From Streptomyces hoynatensis (GTDB lineage Bacteria; Actinomycetota; Actinomycetes; Streptomycetales; Streptomycetaceae): a DNA stretch of 64,000 nt. The DNA lies in assembly GCF_003626535.1 (NCBI RefSeq), contig NZ_RBAL01000004.1, positions 124,001-188,000 on the forward strand. Reading direction: 5' to 3'. The notes under the pieces were generated by a model. That model ran no database searches. It saw nothing but the letters and a program-made list of their open reading frames with translations, and was not told the origin of the DNA. Positions 49,576 through 59,090 of the stretch are shown here, one piece after another (positions within the stretch are counted from its first letter, which is position 1; every line of letters begins with the position of its first letter). A program made the translations under genes and the position numbers.

Positions 49576-50004
49576 ATGAGCGATACGAACAAGCCGGGCG
49601 CCGTCGTCAACCTGGCGCACAAGCTCTCCCTCTTCAGCGAGCTGTGGGCCCAGAAGAAGATCGCGGGACTGAACGACTACGAGATCAAACTCGCCAAGCT
49701 GAAGGGCGAGTTCGTCTGGCACACGCACGAGGACACCGACGAGCTGTTCCTCGTCCTCAGCGGCCGCCTCACCATCCGGCTGCGGGACGCCGGGAGCGCC
49801 GGGAGCGCCAGGAGCGCCGAGAACGCCGAGAACATCGAGAACGTCGTGCTGGAGCCGGGAGAGCTCTTCGTGGTGCCCCGGGGCGCCGAGCACTGCCCGG
49901 TGGCCGAGGAGGAGACGGCCATTCTGCTGGTGGAGCCGCGGGGGGTGCTCAACACCGGCAGCGCCGGCGGGCCGATGACCAGGCCGGCCGAGCCGCTGGA
50001 CTGA
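49576..50004 (+). CDS. Cupin-domain protein with repeat insert
   Basis: A 142-residue single-domain cupin. The metal-binding motif is present: GEFVWHTHEDTDELFLVL supplies His, His and Glu, and PGELFVVPRGAEHCPV holds the final His. Between the two halves is GSAGSARSAENAENIEN, encoded by short imperfect repeats and unlike other cupins, lengthening one turn. An enzyme (isomerase or dioxygenase) or sensor role is possible. ATG at 49576 is divergent from the AraC gene. Confidence 0.88.
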   Translation: MSDTNKPGAVVNLAHKLSLFSELWAQKKIAGLNDYEIKLAKLKGEFVWHTHEDTDELFLVLSGRLTIRLRDAGSAGSARSAENAENIENVVLEPGELFVVPRGAEHCPVAEEETAILLVEPRGVLNTGSAGGPMTRPAEPLD

Positions 50005-50076
50005 ACAGCCCGCCGCCCGCCGCCCGCCGTTCCCCCGGCCCTCCCCGGCGGGCGACCCTCCCCGGCGGGCGGCGCC

Positions 50077-50108
50077 CCCGGCGGCCGGGCGAAGACCCGG
50101 CCGCCGGG
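50077..50108. terminator. Strong hairpin between convergent genes
   Basis: CCCGGCGGCCGGG (50077-50089) and CCCGGCCGCCGGG (50096-50108) form a perfect 13-bp stem with a 6-nt loop. It separates the cupin gene from the convergent ribosomal-protection gene. Confidence 0.75.
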
Positions 50109-50123
50109 CGGGCCGTGGCCCGG

Positions 50124-52124
50124 TCAGACCCGGGTGAGCGAGGGCGCCGCGAGGTGGCGCAGGTACTCCTCCCGGTTCAGCGGGTTGCCGTCCGTCCTGG
50201 CCCGCCGCGGCGCACGGCCGCGCACCGGCCGGTTCGCCCCCGGCCGGGCGAAGACCGCGGCCTCGCCCCGGCTCAGCCCGGGCAGCGCGGCCCGCACCTC
50301 CTGCACCAGCCGGGTCGGCAGCTCCGCGAAGACCGCCCAGGACTCGCCCCGCTCCTCGGTGGCCACGATGTCCGCCCCCCTGGCGGCCAGCGCCCCGGCC
50401 ACCGCGCTGAGCGTGTCCCGCGGGATCTCGATCTCCAGCGCCTGGCAGGGCTCGTGGACCCGGCTGCCCGCCTCCCGCAGCGCCCGCAGCAGCACCATGG
50501 GCGTCAGGTCGCGGAAGTCGGCCGCCTTGCTGTCGGGGGAGTGGTAGCCGACGCGGTAGAGGGTGACCGTGCAGTCCGTCACCTCCCAGCCGTACAGGCC
50601 CTGTTCGAGGGTGCGCAGCGCCGCCTCCTCGACGGCCCGGTGGAAGGCGCGCGGCAACGCCCCCCACTCGACGTCGCGGACGAACCGCACGCCGCGGCCG
50701 GGCGGCGCCGGCTCCACCCGCAGCCCGATCGTCGCCCAGAAGCGGCCGACGCCCGGGCCCATCTCCTCGCAGAACTCGCCCACGCCGGCCGGCCGTTCGA
50801 CGTAGACCGGCCGCGGGCGGGCGAAGACGGCCGTCAGGCCGAAGTCCCGCTGCAGCCTCGCGGCGATCACCTCCTGCTGCACCTCTCCGTACAGCAGCAC
50901 GGAGGTCGCCCCGTCGCTCGCGACCCGCGTCCTGATCAGTGGGTCCTCGTCGGCCAGCCGGGTCAGCGCGGCGTGCAGGCGGGCCTCCAGGCCCGGCCGT
51001 CCCGGCCGGACCGTCACCTCAAGCCCCGGCGGCGAGAAGTGCGGCCGCTCCCGGTCCCGGTCCGCCTCGCCGAGGCGGTCGCCCACCCGGACGGCCGCCA
51101 GGCCGCGAACCCGCCCGATGCCCCCGGCCCGCAGGCACTCGCGGTCCTGCGGCCCGGCTCCCGCGGAATCCGCGGCCCGCACCGTTTCCAGCCCGGCCAC
51201 CCGGCCGCCGTACCGCAGGACGGCGCCGCCCGGCTCCCGCCGCCTGAGGCTCAGGCGCTGGCGTGCCCGCACCTCGCCCGAGAAGAGCCGCAGGTAGGCG
51301 ATCTTCTCCCCGCCCTCGCCCCGCTCGACGGCGAACACGGTGCCGCGCGCGGGCCCGCCCAGGGGAGCCCGCGGCGGCGGCAGGAACGTCCTGATGCCCG
51401 CGGTGAGTTCGGCGACGCCCTCGCCGGTCAGGGCCGAGCCGGAGAACACCGGGTGCACCAGGCCGGCCGCGGTCTGCGCGGCGAGCAGCGCGCGCAGTTC
51501 CCCGGCCGCGGGGAGGTCCCCCTCGACGAGGCGGGCCAGCAGGCCCTCGTCGTGTTCGGCGAGCGTCTCCGCGGCCCGTTCCCGCGCCCGGGGGTCGGCC
51601 CAGGACCGGCGCGGCGCCCTGGCCGCGGCGGTGCCCGCGGCCCGCACCTCGCTCATCGGGACCACGAGGGGGGCGAGCCTGGCCCTGATGTCGGCGAGCA
51701 GCGCCTCGTGGCGCGCGCCCATCCGGTCGATCTTGTTGACGAACAGCAGCGTCGGCAGCCGCAGGCGGCGCAGCGAACGCATCAGGACGCGGGTCTGCGC
51801 CTGCACGCCCTCCACGGCGGACAGCACGAGCACCGCGCCGTCCAGCACCGACAGGGCGCGTTCCACCTCGGCGATGAAGTCGGGGTGGCCGGGCGTGTCC
51901 ACGAGGTTGATCTGGAGGTCGCCCGTGGTGAAGGCGGCGACGGCGGAGCGGATCGTGATGCCGCGTTCGCGCTCCAGGTCGCCGGTGTCGGTCTGGGTGC
52001 TTCCCGCGTCGACGCTGCCGAGCCGCTCGATGGCTCCGTTGTCGAAGAGCAGGCGCTCGGTGAGGCTGGTCTTACCGGCGTCGACGTGCGCGAGAATCCC
52101 GAGGTTGAGAGTGGTTCGGATCAC
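50124..52124 (-). CDS. OtrA/TetM-type ribosomal protection GTPase
   Basis: A 666-residue translational GTPase that would bind the ribosome like EF-G and dislodge tetracycline. The G domain has GILAHVDAGKTSLTERLLF (G1), RGITIRSA (G2), DTPGHPDFIAEVERAL (G3) and FVNKIDRMGAR (G4). The C-terminus has NPLNREEYLRHL, shared with OtrA-like proteins. The start is GTG at 52124 with little visible ribosome-binding sequence. No tetracycline biosynthetic or efflux gene is near, so this looks like an intrinsic chromosomal copy; whether it confers resistance cannot be told. Divergent MerR gene lies 236 bp upstream, same strand. Confidence 0.93.
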   Translation of the reverse strand: MIRTTLNLGILAHVDAGKTSLTERLLFDNGAIERLGSVDAGSTQTDTGDLERERGITIRSAVAAFTTGDLQINLVDTPGHPDFIAEVERALSVLDGAVLVLSAVEGVQAQTRVLMRSLRRLRLPTLLFVNKIDRMGARHEALLADIRARLAPLVVPMSEVRAAGTAAARAPRRSWADPRARERAAETLAEHDEGLLARLVEGDLPAAGELRALLAAQTAAGLVHPVFSGSALTGEGVAELTAGIRTFLPPPRAPLGGPARGTVFAVERGEGGEKIAYLRLFSGEVRARQRLSLRRREPGGAVLRYGGRVAGLETVRAADSAGAGPQDRECLRAGGIGRVRGLAAVRVGDRLGEADRDRERPHFSPPGLEVTVRPGRPGLEARLHAALTRLADEDPLIRTRVASDGATSVLLYGEVQQEVIAARLQRDFGLTAVFARPRPVYVERPAGVGEFCEEMGPGVGRFWATIGLRVEPAPPGRGVRFVRDVEWGALPRAFHRAVEEAALRTLEQGLYGWEVTDCTVTLYRVGYHSPDSKAADFRDLTPMVLLRALREAGSRVHEPCQALEIEIPRDTLSAVAGALAARGADIVATEERGESWAVFAELPTRLVQEVRAALPGLSRGEAAVFARPGANRPVRGRAPRRARTDGNPLNREEYLRHLAAPSLTRV

Positions 52125-52360
52125 AGAGGAGGTCCCCGGAGGTCAGGTGGGTGGCACAGGGCAGCTCGAAGACTCCGAGGCGACGCCGCATCTCACACTC
52201 TCCCTCTACTCGGACCTGCACTCGTGCCCGCACGCGCTCGCGCAGGCGAACCCGGCTCCCGGGCCCGCGCCGGCGTGTGACCCGGCGCTCGCGCCCGCGC
52301 TCACCGCCGGGCGGGGGCCGGGCCGGCCCCGCGCGGGCGGCGGGCGGACGCGCAGGGACG

Positions 52361-52831
52361 CTACCGCAGGCCCGCTCGGGGCGGCACGCCATTTTCCACC
52401 CCCGGGCCGGCCGCGACGGCCACCCCCGGCCCCGAGTCGGCGGCTTCTTGCGCCCCCGGGTCGGCGGCCTCCTCCGCCCCCGAGGCGGCGAAGATGACCT
52501 CGTCCAGGACCTCGCGGGAACGCAGCAGGTCCCGGATGGTGCGGTCGATGCGCTCGCGCTCGGCGGTGAGGTCCCTGACCAGGCGGGGGGTGGCGATCTC
52601 CGAGGGGCCGCCGTCCGCGTCGCGCATGCAGGGCAGCAGCTGGGCGATCTTCCTGCTGCACAGCCCCGCGGCGAAGAGCTCCTGGATGCGGATGACCCGG
52701 GCCACCGCGGCCTCGGCGTACTCCCGGTGCCCGCCCGGCGTGCGCTCGGAGGCCAGCAGGCCCTGCTTCTCGTAGTAGCGCAGGGAGCGCTCGCCGACTC
52801 CCGTGCGCCGCGCCAGCTCGCCGATCCGCAT
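52361..52831 (-). CDS. MerR-family regulator
   Basis: A 156-residue regulator. The winged helix is MRIGELARRTGVGERSLRYY, followed by EKQGLLASERTPGGHREY. A coiled-coil dimerisation helix (RLVRDLTAERERIDRTIRDLL) follows. The C-terminal ~45 residues are an Ala/Gly/Pro-rich tail without obvious ligand-binding motif. ATG at 52831 is chosen over an upstream start at 52891. It diverges from an Old Yellow Enzyme gene, with a perfect TGACAC-CA-GTGTCA palindrome between them, so it most likely controls that gene and itself. Confidence 0.92.
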   Translation of the reverse strand: MRIGELARRTGVGERSLRYYEKQGLLASERTPGGHREYAEAAVARVIRIQELFAAGLCSRKIAQLLPCMRDADGGPSEIATPRLVRDLTAERERIDRTIRDLLRSREVLDEVIFAASGAEEAADPGAQEAADSGPGVAVAAGPGVENGVPPRAGLR

Positions 52832-52876
52832 GGGCCACCTCCCGATTCGCGGCGGCCGGAATCCGCCGGTTGAATC

Positions 52877-52890
52877 TGACACCAGTGTCA
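52877..52890. promoter_or_regulatory. MerR-type operator
   Basis: TGACAC-CA-GTGTCA is a perfect 14-bp palindrome in the 76-bp region between the divergent MerR and Old Yellow Enzyme genes. On the plus strand it lies directly after TTGAAT (52870-52875), as is normal for MerR sites in the lengthened -35/-10 spacer. Confidence 0.7.
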
Positions 52891-52907
52891 AGTTCTACCG
52901 TGCCTGC

Positions 52908-54020
52908 ATGACGAACTCAACCGCGGCCTCCCCCCTCTTCGAGCCCGCAGAACTCGGCCCCCTGACCCTGCCCAACCGGCTGGTGATGGCGCCCATGACC
53001 CGCAACCGCGCCGCCGCGGACGGCGTGCCGGTCCCGCTCATGGCCACCTACTACGCCCAGCGCGCCTCCGCCGGCCTGATCGTCGCCGAGGCGACCACGC
53101 CGAACGCCGTCGGCCAGACCTACCCCCACATTCCCGCCATTCACGCGCCGCGGCACATCGCCGGCTGGCGGGCCGTCACCGAGGCGGTCCGTGCCGCGGG
53201 CGGCCGGATGTTCCTCCAGCTCCAGCACGGCGGCCGGGTCGGGCACCCCGCCAACAGCGGCCTCGCGCCCGTGGCCCCCTCGCCCGTCCCGCTCCCCGGC
53301 ACGATCTTCACCCCGGGCGGGCACCGGCCCACCGTCGTGCCACGGGAGATGAGCACGGCCGAGATCCGCGCCACCGTGGCCGACTTCGCCGCCGCCGCCC
53401 GCAACGCGCGCGCGGCCGGCTTCGAGGGCGTCGAGGTCCACGCGGCCAACGGCTACCTGCTGCACCAGTTCCTCGCGGGCAACACCAACCGCCGCACCGA
53501 CGCCTACGGCGGAGACGCGCGCTCCCGCGTCAGGTTCGTGACCGAGGTGACGCGCGCCGTGGCCGAGGCGGTGGGAGCGGAGCGGGTGGGGCTGCGGATC
53601 TCGCCGGGACTCACCGTCAACGGCATCGAGGAGGACGACACGCCCGCGCTCTACCGTGCCCTCCTCGCCGAACTCTCCGGCCTCGGCCTGGCCTACCTCC
53701 ACCTCGTCTACGCCGACCCCGGGCAGCCCCTCTTCCGGGAGCTCAGGGCGGCCTGGCCGGGAACGCTGATCGGCAACCCGGTGCTGCCGCGCGACCACAT
53801 CCCCGCCGACGGCGGCCTGTCCGCCGGGGCCGCGCTGCTGGCCGCGGGCGCCGACCTGGTCGCCCTCGGCCGCCCCTTCCTCGCCAACCCCGACCTGGTC
53901 GAACGCCTCCGCACCGGCGCACCGCCGAACCAGGTCCGCGACGCCTACCTGATGTACGTCGGCGGCCCCGAGGGCTACACCGACTACCCCACCCTCGCCC
54001 CGGCCCCGGCCGCCCCCTGA
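52908..54020 (+). CDS. Old Yellow Enzyme-family ene-reductase
   Basis: A 370-residue FMN-dependent NAD(P)H oxidoreductase of the OYE/NemA type, which reduces activated C=C bonds. LTLPNRLVMAPMTRNRA opens the barrel; FLQLQHGGRVGHPANSG contains substrate-binding His; VEVHAANGYLLHQFL, RTDAYGG and the GRPFLANPDL segment are conserved. It is divergent from a MerR regulator, matching the usual electrophile-inducible arrangement. The natural substrate is unknown. ATG at 52908. Confidence 0.93.
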   Translation: MTNSTAASPLFEPAELGPLTLPNRLVMAPMTRNRAAADGVPVPLMATYYAQRASAGLIVAEATTPNAVGQTYPHIPAIHAPRHIAGWRAVTEAVRAAGGRMFLQLQHGGRVGHPANSGLAPVAPSPVPLPGTIFTPGGHRPTVVPREMSTAEIRATVADFAAAARNARAAGFEGVEVHAANGYLLHQFLAGNTNRRTDAYGGDARSRVRFVTEVTRAVAEAVGAERVGLRISPGLTVNGIEEDDTPALYRALLAELSGLGLAYLHLVYADPGQPLFRELRAAWPGTLIGNPVLPRDHIPADGGLSAGAALLAAGADLVALGRPFLANPDLVERLRTGAPPNQVRDAYLMYVGGPEGYTDYPTLAPAPAAP

Positions 54021-54030
54021 ACTCCCGCCC

Positions 54031-54078
54031 CGGCGCGCGCGGGAGACGCGGCGCGCGCGGAAGACGCGGCGCGCGCGG
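54031..54078. repeat. 18-bp GC tandem repeat
   Basis: Two near-identical 18-bp units (54031-54048, 54049-54066) and a 12-bp partial unit follow the Old Yellow Enzyme stop; they contain GGCGCGCGCGG and differ at one base. They lie between convergent genes. A terminator function is not evident. Confidence 0.7.
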
Positions 54079-54106
54079 GGCCGCGGGCGCCGGCGCGCCG
54101 CAGCCC

Positions 54107-54682
54107 TCAGGGCCGCTCGCACAGCGCGAGCGCCATCCGCTGCACGGATCTGGTGAAGTGACGCGGCCCGCCCTCCCGCGTCACGGCCCGGACCAGCTCC
54201 CCGTCGAACACCGCGAGTACCGCGTGGGCCAGGAAGTCCGCGTCCAGATCCGGCCGGGCCTCCGCCAGCAGCGCGCGCAGGTGGCCCTGCCAGAACCGGT
54301 AGCTGGGGTCGGCGAACTTGTCCTCGGCGCACGCCTGCTCGTGCGCCGCGAGCAGCACGGCGTTCCCCTCGGCGATGGCCCCCAGGCCGTCGAGGAAGGC
54401 GAGCAGCCGCTCCCGTGCGGGCGCCCCGGGCCCCAGCGGTGGCGGCCCCTCGGAGACGGCGCGGCGCAGCGCCGCCGACCGCTCCTCCAGCAGGGCCTGG
54501 AGCAGCCCGGCCCGGCTGCCGAACCGCCGGAACACCGTGCCCTTGCCCACCCCGGCCAGCGCCGCCACCCGGTCGAGCGAGACGTGGTCGCCGCCGCCCT
54601 CCGCCAGCAGCCGCTCGGTGGCCTCCAGCACCGCACGGCGGTTGCGCGCCGCGTCGGCGCGCTCGGCCCCCTGCCCGGCCAT
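54107..54682 (-). CDS. TetR-family regulator
   Basis: A 191-residue repressor. The N-terminal helix-turn-helix reads RRAVLEATERLLAEGGGDHV and VGKGTVFRRFGSRAGL, a common class of TetR regulators. The C-terminal ligand domain contains AHEQACAEDKFADPSYRFWQ. ATG at 54682 lies eight bases after GGGGAG; a GTG at 54691 is an alternative. It is divergent from a quinone oxidoreductase-like gene, with two perfect CGGACCG/CGGTCCG palindromes between, its likely operators. Confidence 0.93.
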   Translation of the reverse strand: MAGQGAERADAARNRRAVLEATERLLAEGGGDHVSLDRVAALAGVGKGTVFRRFGSRAGLLQALLEERSAALRRAVSEGPPPLGPGAPARERLLAFLDGLGAIAEGNAVLLAAHEQACAEDKFADPSYRFWQGHLRALLAEARPDLDADFLAHAVLAVFDGELVRAVTREGGPRHFTRSVQRMALALCERP

Positions 54683-54703
54683 GGCATCCACTCCCCGCTC
54701 AAT

Positions 54704-54718
54704 CGGACCGACGGTCCG
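54704..54718. promoter_or_regulatory. TetR operator 1
   Basis: CGGACCG-A-CGGTCCG is a perfect 15-bp palindrome, 22 bp upstream of the TetR start. An identical-arm copy lies 36 bp away (54740-54754). Confidence 0.8.
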
Positions 54719-54739
54719 CCTATGCTACCGTTCCGGAAA

Positions 54740-54754
54740 CGGACCGCCGGTCCG
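54740..54754. promoter_or_regulatory. TetR operator 2
   Basis: CGGACCG-C-CGGTCCG repeats the first operator's arms with a different central base. Centre-to-centre distance is 36 bp (about 3.4 turns). A possible -10 element TATGCT and TTCCGGAA lie between the two sites. Confidence 0.8.
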
Positions 54755-54823
54755 CTATGGCCGGGGCGCCCCGGCCCGCCCGGGCGCCCCGGCCCACCCC
54801 CGACGCCTCCACCGGAGAGAGCC

Positions 54824-55738
54824 ATGGACATGCGCGCACTTCTCGTCGACCCCGCCGCCCCCGGCGCCCTCAGGCTGGGCACCGTGCCGGAGCCCGAGCC
54901 GGCGCCGCACGAGCTGCTGCTGGACGTCCGGCACATCTCCCTCAACCGCGGCGAGGTCGCGTTCGCCGCGCGGCGGCCCGCCGGCACCGTCCACGGCTAC
55001 GACGCCGCGGGCGTGGTGGCGCGCGCCGCCGCCGACGGCTCGGGCCCCGCCGTCGGCGCCAGGGTGGCCGTCTTCGGCGGGGGAGCCTGGGCCCAGCGGA
55101 TGGCGGCGGCCACCGACGCGGTCGCCGAGGTCCCCGAGCGGGTGGGGCTCCGGGAGGCCGCCGCGCTGCCGATGGCGGGCCTCACCGCGCTGCGCGCGCT
55201 GCGGGCCAGGCCCCTCCTCGGGCGGCGGGTGCTGATCACCGGCGCGGCCGGGGGCGTGGGGCGTTACGCCGTGCAACTCGCGGCGCTCGGCGGCGCGCAC
55301 GTCATCGCCTCGGTCGGCTCGCCTGCCCGCGGCGCTGGGCTCGCGGAGCTGGGGGCGCACCGGGTGACGGTCGGCCTCGACGGCGTCGAGGGCCCCCTCG
55401 ACCTGGTCCTCGACACGGTGGGAGGCGCGCAGCTCGGCGCGGTGTTCGCGCTCCTCGGGCCGGGCGGCAATATCCAGTGCATCGGCTCGGCCTCGGGGGA
55501 GCCCGCGGTGTTCGAGCCGCAGGCGCTGTTCTTCGTCGGCGAGGCCAGGACGCTGAGCACCTATGGCGACATCAGCTCGCCCGGTCCGGATCTCGCCACC
55601 CTGCTCGGCCTCCTCGCCGCCGGCCGGCTGCGGCCCGAGATCGGCTGGCAGGGCGGCTGGGAGAGGTACCCGGAGGCCGCCGAGGCCCTCCTGGAACGCC
55701 GCGTGACCGGCAAGGCGGTGCTCGACGTCGGCCGGTGA
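54824..55738 (+). CDS. Quinone oxidoreductase-like MDR protein
   Basis: A 304-residue NAD(P)H-dependent medium-chain reductase. It has HISLNRGEVAFAARRPAG in the catalytic domain and GRRVLITGAAGGVGRYAVQLA (cofactor-binding Gly motif) with VIASVGSPARGAGLAELGAH. The structural-zinc Cys cluster of alcohol dehydrogenases is absent, so it belongs with quinone oxidoreductases. ATG at 54824 (a second ATG is two codons in). It is probably repressed by the divergent TetR protein. The stop codon lies within a 24-bp tandem duplication. Confidence 0.9.
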   Translation: MDMRALLVDPAAPGALRLGTVPEPEPAPHELLLDVRHISLNRGEVAFAARRPAGTVHGYDAAGVVARAAADGSGPAVGARVAVFGGGAWAQRMAAATDAVAEVPERVGLREAAALPMAGLTALRALRARPLLGRRVLITGAAGGVGRYAVQLAALGGAHVIASVGSPARGAGLAELGAHRVTVGLDGVEGPLDLVLDTVGGAQLGAVFALLGPGGNIQCIGSASGEPAVFEPQALFFVGEARTLSTYGDISSPGPDLATLLGLLAAGRLRPEIGWQGGWERYPEAAEALLERRVTGKAVLDVGR

Positions 55739-55762
55739 GCGGTGCTCGACGTCGGCCGGTGA
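55715..55762. repeat. 24-bp tandem duplication spanning the stop codon
   Basis: A 24-bp unit beginning GCGGTGCTCGACG and ending CCGGTGA occurs twice, at 55715-55738 and 55739-55762. The first copy encodes the last eight codons including TGA of the oxidoreductase; the second is a silent copy after the stop. A recent slippage event is likely. Confidence 0.95.
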
Positions 55763-55923
55763 GCGCCCTCCGGGACCGCTCATTTTCGGACGCGTTTCGG
55801 CCCGGAGCGGGTGGGGACTCGGCAGGCGCGAACCGGCCGGGCCGCGGCGTGCGGCCGGCGGCCGTGCCGGGGACGGCGCCCGTGCGGGGACGGCACCCGC
55901 ACGAAGGACAGGGAGGAAGCCCG

Positions 55924-56241
55924 ATGGCTCACGTCAGGATGGAAGAAGTGCTCACCGCCATCGAGGACGTGGATTTCCCCGCGGACAAGGACGAACTCGT
56001 GGCCGCCGCGCGCTCGCACGGCGCCTCGCCCGGCGTGCTGAAGGCGCTGCGCGGCATACCGCCCGAGGAATACGGCAACCGCGAGGACATCGCGCACTCG
56101 GTGCGCCTCGACCCGGACTCCGACCTCGGCCACAGCGCCGCGCAGCGGGCCGAACAGGCGCGCCTCGGCGGCAAGCGCGGCCAGTCCCAGCACCTGCGCG
56201 ACGTCCCCAGGCCTCCCGTGGAGGAGGAGCTCGACCGCTGA
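55924..56241 (+). CDS. DUF2795 protein
   Basis: A 105-residue small soluble protein with the DUF2795 pattern: VLTAIEDVDFPADKDELVAA then GVLKALRGIPPEEYGNREDI. The rest (SAAQRAEQARLGGKRG) is charged and flexible. The family occurs widely in actinobacteria as short helical proteins without a known role. ATG at 55924 has GGGAGGAAGCCCG upstream. It is preceded by the MDR gene but 185 bp separates them. Confidence 0.85.
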   Translation: MAHVRMEEVLTAIEDVDFPADKDELVAAARSHGASPGVLKALRGIPPEEYGNREDIAHSVRLDPDSDLGHSAAQRAEQARLGGKRGQSQHLRDVPRPPVEEELDR

Positions 56242-56473
56242 GCCCGGTCCCGGACGTTCCCGGCCCACCCCGGGCCGGGCCGGGAACCGCCCCGCGGGCC
56301 TGGGAATTGCCCCGCGGGCTTGGGCGTTCCCGCAAACACCCCGCACGCGCCCCGTTCGGCGGCCGCGCACGGGGGTTTACGCGGCGAACGCCTGTCTTGC
56401 CGTGTTCGTCAACCCCGTTGCTGGGAAAGGTGAAACAAGGGACCGGGATACCCAGGCGTCCTTGTGGGGCGTT

Positions 56474-56484
56474 AGGGTTACCCT
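56474..56484. promoter_or_regulatory. AGGGT-T-ACCCT palindrome
   Basis: A perfect 11-bp palindrome 36 bp before the start of the small basic protein gene, in a patch with lower GC. It may be an operator; no regulator is adjacent that obviously fits. Confidence 0.35.
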
Positions 56485-56520
56485 GCCCGGACCGGGTGCC
56501 GTTGTACGGGTGGGAGAGTC

Positions 56521-56787
56521 ATGAAGCAGATAACAGTGCGCAGCAGGCCGCCACGGGTGCCTGCCATCGACTGCGGGACCAGCGCCAGCAGCGCGCGTCT
56601 CGACCGTCACTTGAGCGTGCTCTCCGGCCCTGCGGTGCCACAGCGCGAGGCCGAGGACGCCACCTCCCTGATGCGCGAGCTCACCAGGCGCGACACGGGC
56701 AGCGCGCGTACCAGCCGCGGGGCGCGCGTGCACCTGTTCGCGCCGCTGCGGCGCCTGCGGAGGACGCTCTTCGGCGGGCGCGGCTGA
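56521..56787 (+). CDS. Small basic hypothetical protein
   Basis: An 88-residue, arginine-rich protein, not recognised. It begins MKQITVRSRPPRVPAIDCG and ends LFAPLRRLRRTLFGGRG; SLMRELTRRDT may form a helix. ATG at 56521 follows GGGTGGGAGAG, a good ribosome site, and the upstream 279 bp contain a palindrome and less GC, supporting a real gene. No signal peptide or membrane segment is seen. It converges on the GntR gene. Confidence 0.6.
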   Translation: MKQITVRSRPPRVPAIDCGTSASSARLDRHLSVLSGPAVPQREAEDATSLMRELTRRDTGSARTSRGARVHLFAPLRRLRRTLFGGRG

Positions 56788-56879
56788 CCCGGCCCCCGGG
56801 CCCGCCCGGCGGCCCGGGGCACACCGCAGGGCGAGGGGCGTCCCACGGGGACCGGGGACGCCGCTCGCCGACGGGGGCG

Positions 56880-57635
56880 TCACTCGGGGGAGGCGTCCAC
56901 GGTGACGGCGAAGGAGAACCGGTCGCCGCGGTAGTGGAGCCGCGCGACGTCCACGGCACGCCCGCCCTCGTCGTACTCGACACCCGTGATGTGCAGGATG
57001 GGGCTCAGCAACGGCACGCTGAGCAGCCGTGCGGTCGACGGGTCGGCGAGCCGCGCCTGCACGGTGTTGGCGATCCGGTCGACCCGCACCCGCGCCACGT
57101 CCCGCAACACCCTGGTCATCGGCCAGCGTTCGAGCGCGGCCGGGTCGATGCGGTCGGCCACCTCCGGGTGGACCAGGTTCTCCGCCCAGTTGACGGGCTC
57201 CCCGCTGCTCTCCTCGCGGCGCAGCCTGCGAAAGCGCACCACCTCGCCCAGGCCGGGGAAGTACTCGGCGAGTTCGGCGGGCACCGGCACCGGGCCGTGG
57301 TCGAGGAGGGTGGTCACCTCCCCGGACTGCTGCGCCACGATCGTGTCCACCGAGCCGAGCAGCCGGACGGGGGCGCCGTGCCGCGCGGTGGGCTCGATGA
57401 AGGTGCCGCGCCGCCGGTGCCTGCTGATCAGGCCCTCGGTCTCCAGCTCCTTGAGCGCCTGCCGCATCGTCAGCACGCTCACCCCGTAGTGCCCCGCGAG
57501 TTGCTCCTCGGTCGGCAGCCGCAGGGGGGCGTGCGGCTGACGGCCGAGTATGGAGGCGCGCAGGGACTGCGACACCTGATACCACAGCGGGAGCTTGCGG
57601 TTGAGCTCCAGCGAGTCGGGGGCGAAGACGGTCAC
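56880..57635 (-). CDS. GntR-family (HutC/UTRA) regulator
   Basis: A 251-residue regulator. An N-terminal winged helix shows LPLWYQVSQSLRASILG, LPTEEQLAGHYGVSVLTMRQ and the wing RRRGTFIE; a UTRA ligand domain follows, with RFRRLRREESSGEPVNWAEN and HITGVEYDEGGRAVDVARLHY. GTG at 57635 with GGAGGG upstream. It is directly downstream of hmgA on the same strand (31 bp), probably in one transcript, and so may regulate tyrosine/homogentisate catabolism. Confidence 0.92.
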   Translation of the reverse strand: MTVFAPDSLELNRKLPLWYQVSQSLRASILGRQPHAPLRLPTEEQLAGHYGVSVLTMRQALKELETEGLISRHRRRGTFIEPTARHGAPVRLLGSVDTIVAQQSGEVTTLLDHGPVPVPAELAEYFPGLGEVVRFRRLRREESSGEPVNWAENLVHPEVADRIDPAALERWPMTRVLRDVARVRVDRIANTVQARLADPSTARLLSVPLLSPILHITGVEYDEGGRAVDVARLHYRGDRFSFAVTVDASPE

Positions 57636-57666
57636 GAAGGCCCTCCGGGTCGGTGCGGGACGGCGG

Positions 57667-59028
<1,362 letters not shown>

Positions 59029-59047
59029 CGCAGCCTCCTGCCGCCGA

Positions 59048-59063
59048 AACGAAATCCTTCGTT
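59048..59063. promoter_or_regulatory. AACGAA-ATCC-TTCGTT inverted repeat upstream of hmgA
   Basis: A perfect 6-bp inverted repeat with a 4-bp spacer, 20-35 bp before the hmgA start, in a lower-GC patch. The GntR protein encoded just downstream of hmgA is the obvious candidate to bind it. Confidence 0.55.
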
Positions 59064-59090
59064 CGACCGTAGGAATGGGGCGGGGGCAAG

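Noticed and set aside
50124..52124. A tetracycline biosynthetic cluster
   Set aside because: Only a ribosomal-protection gene is present; there is no polyketide synthase, cyclase or efflux gene alongside.
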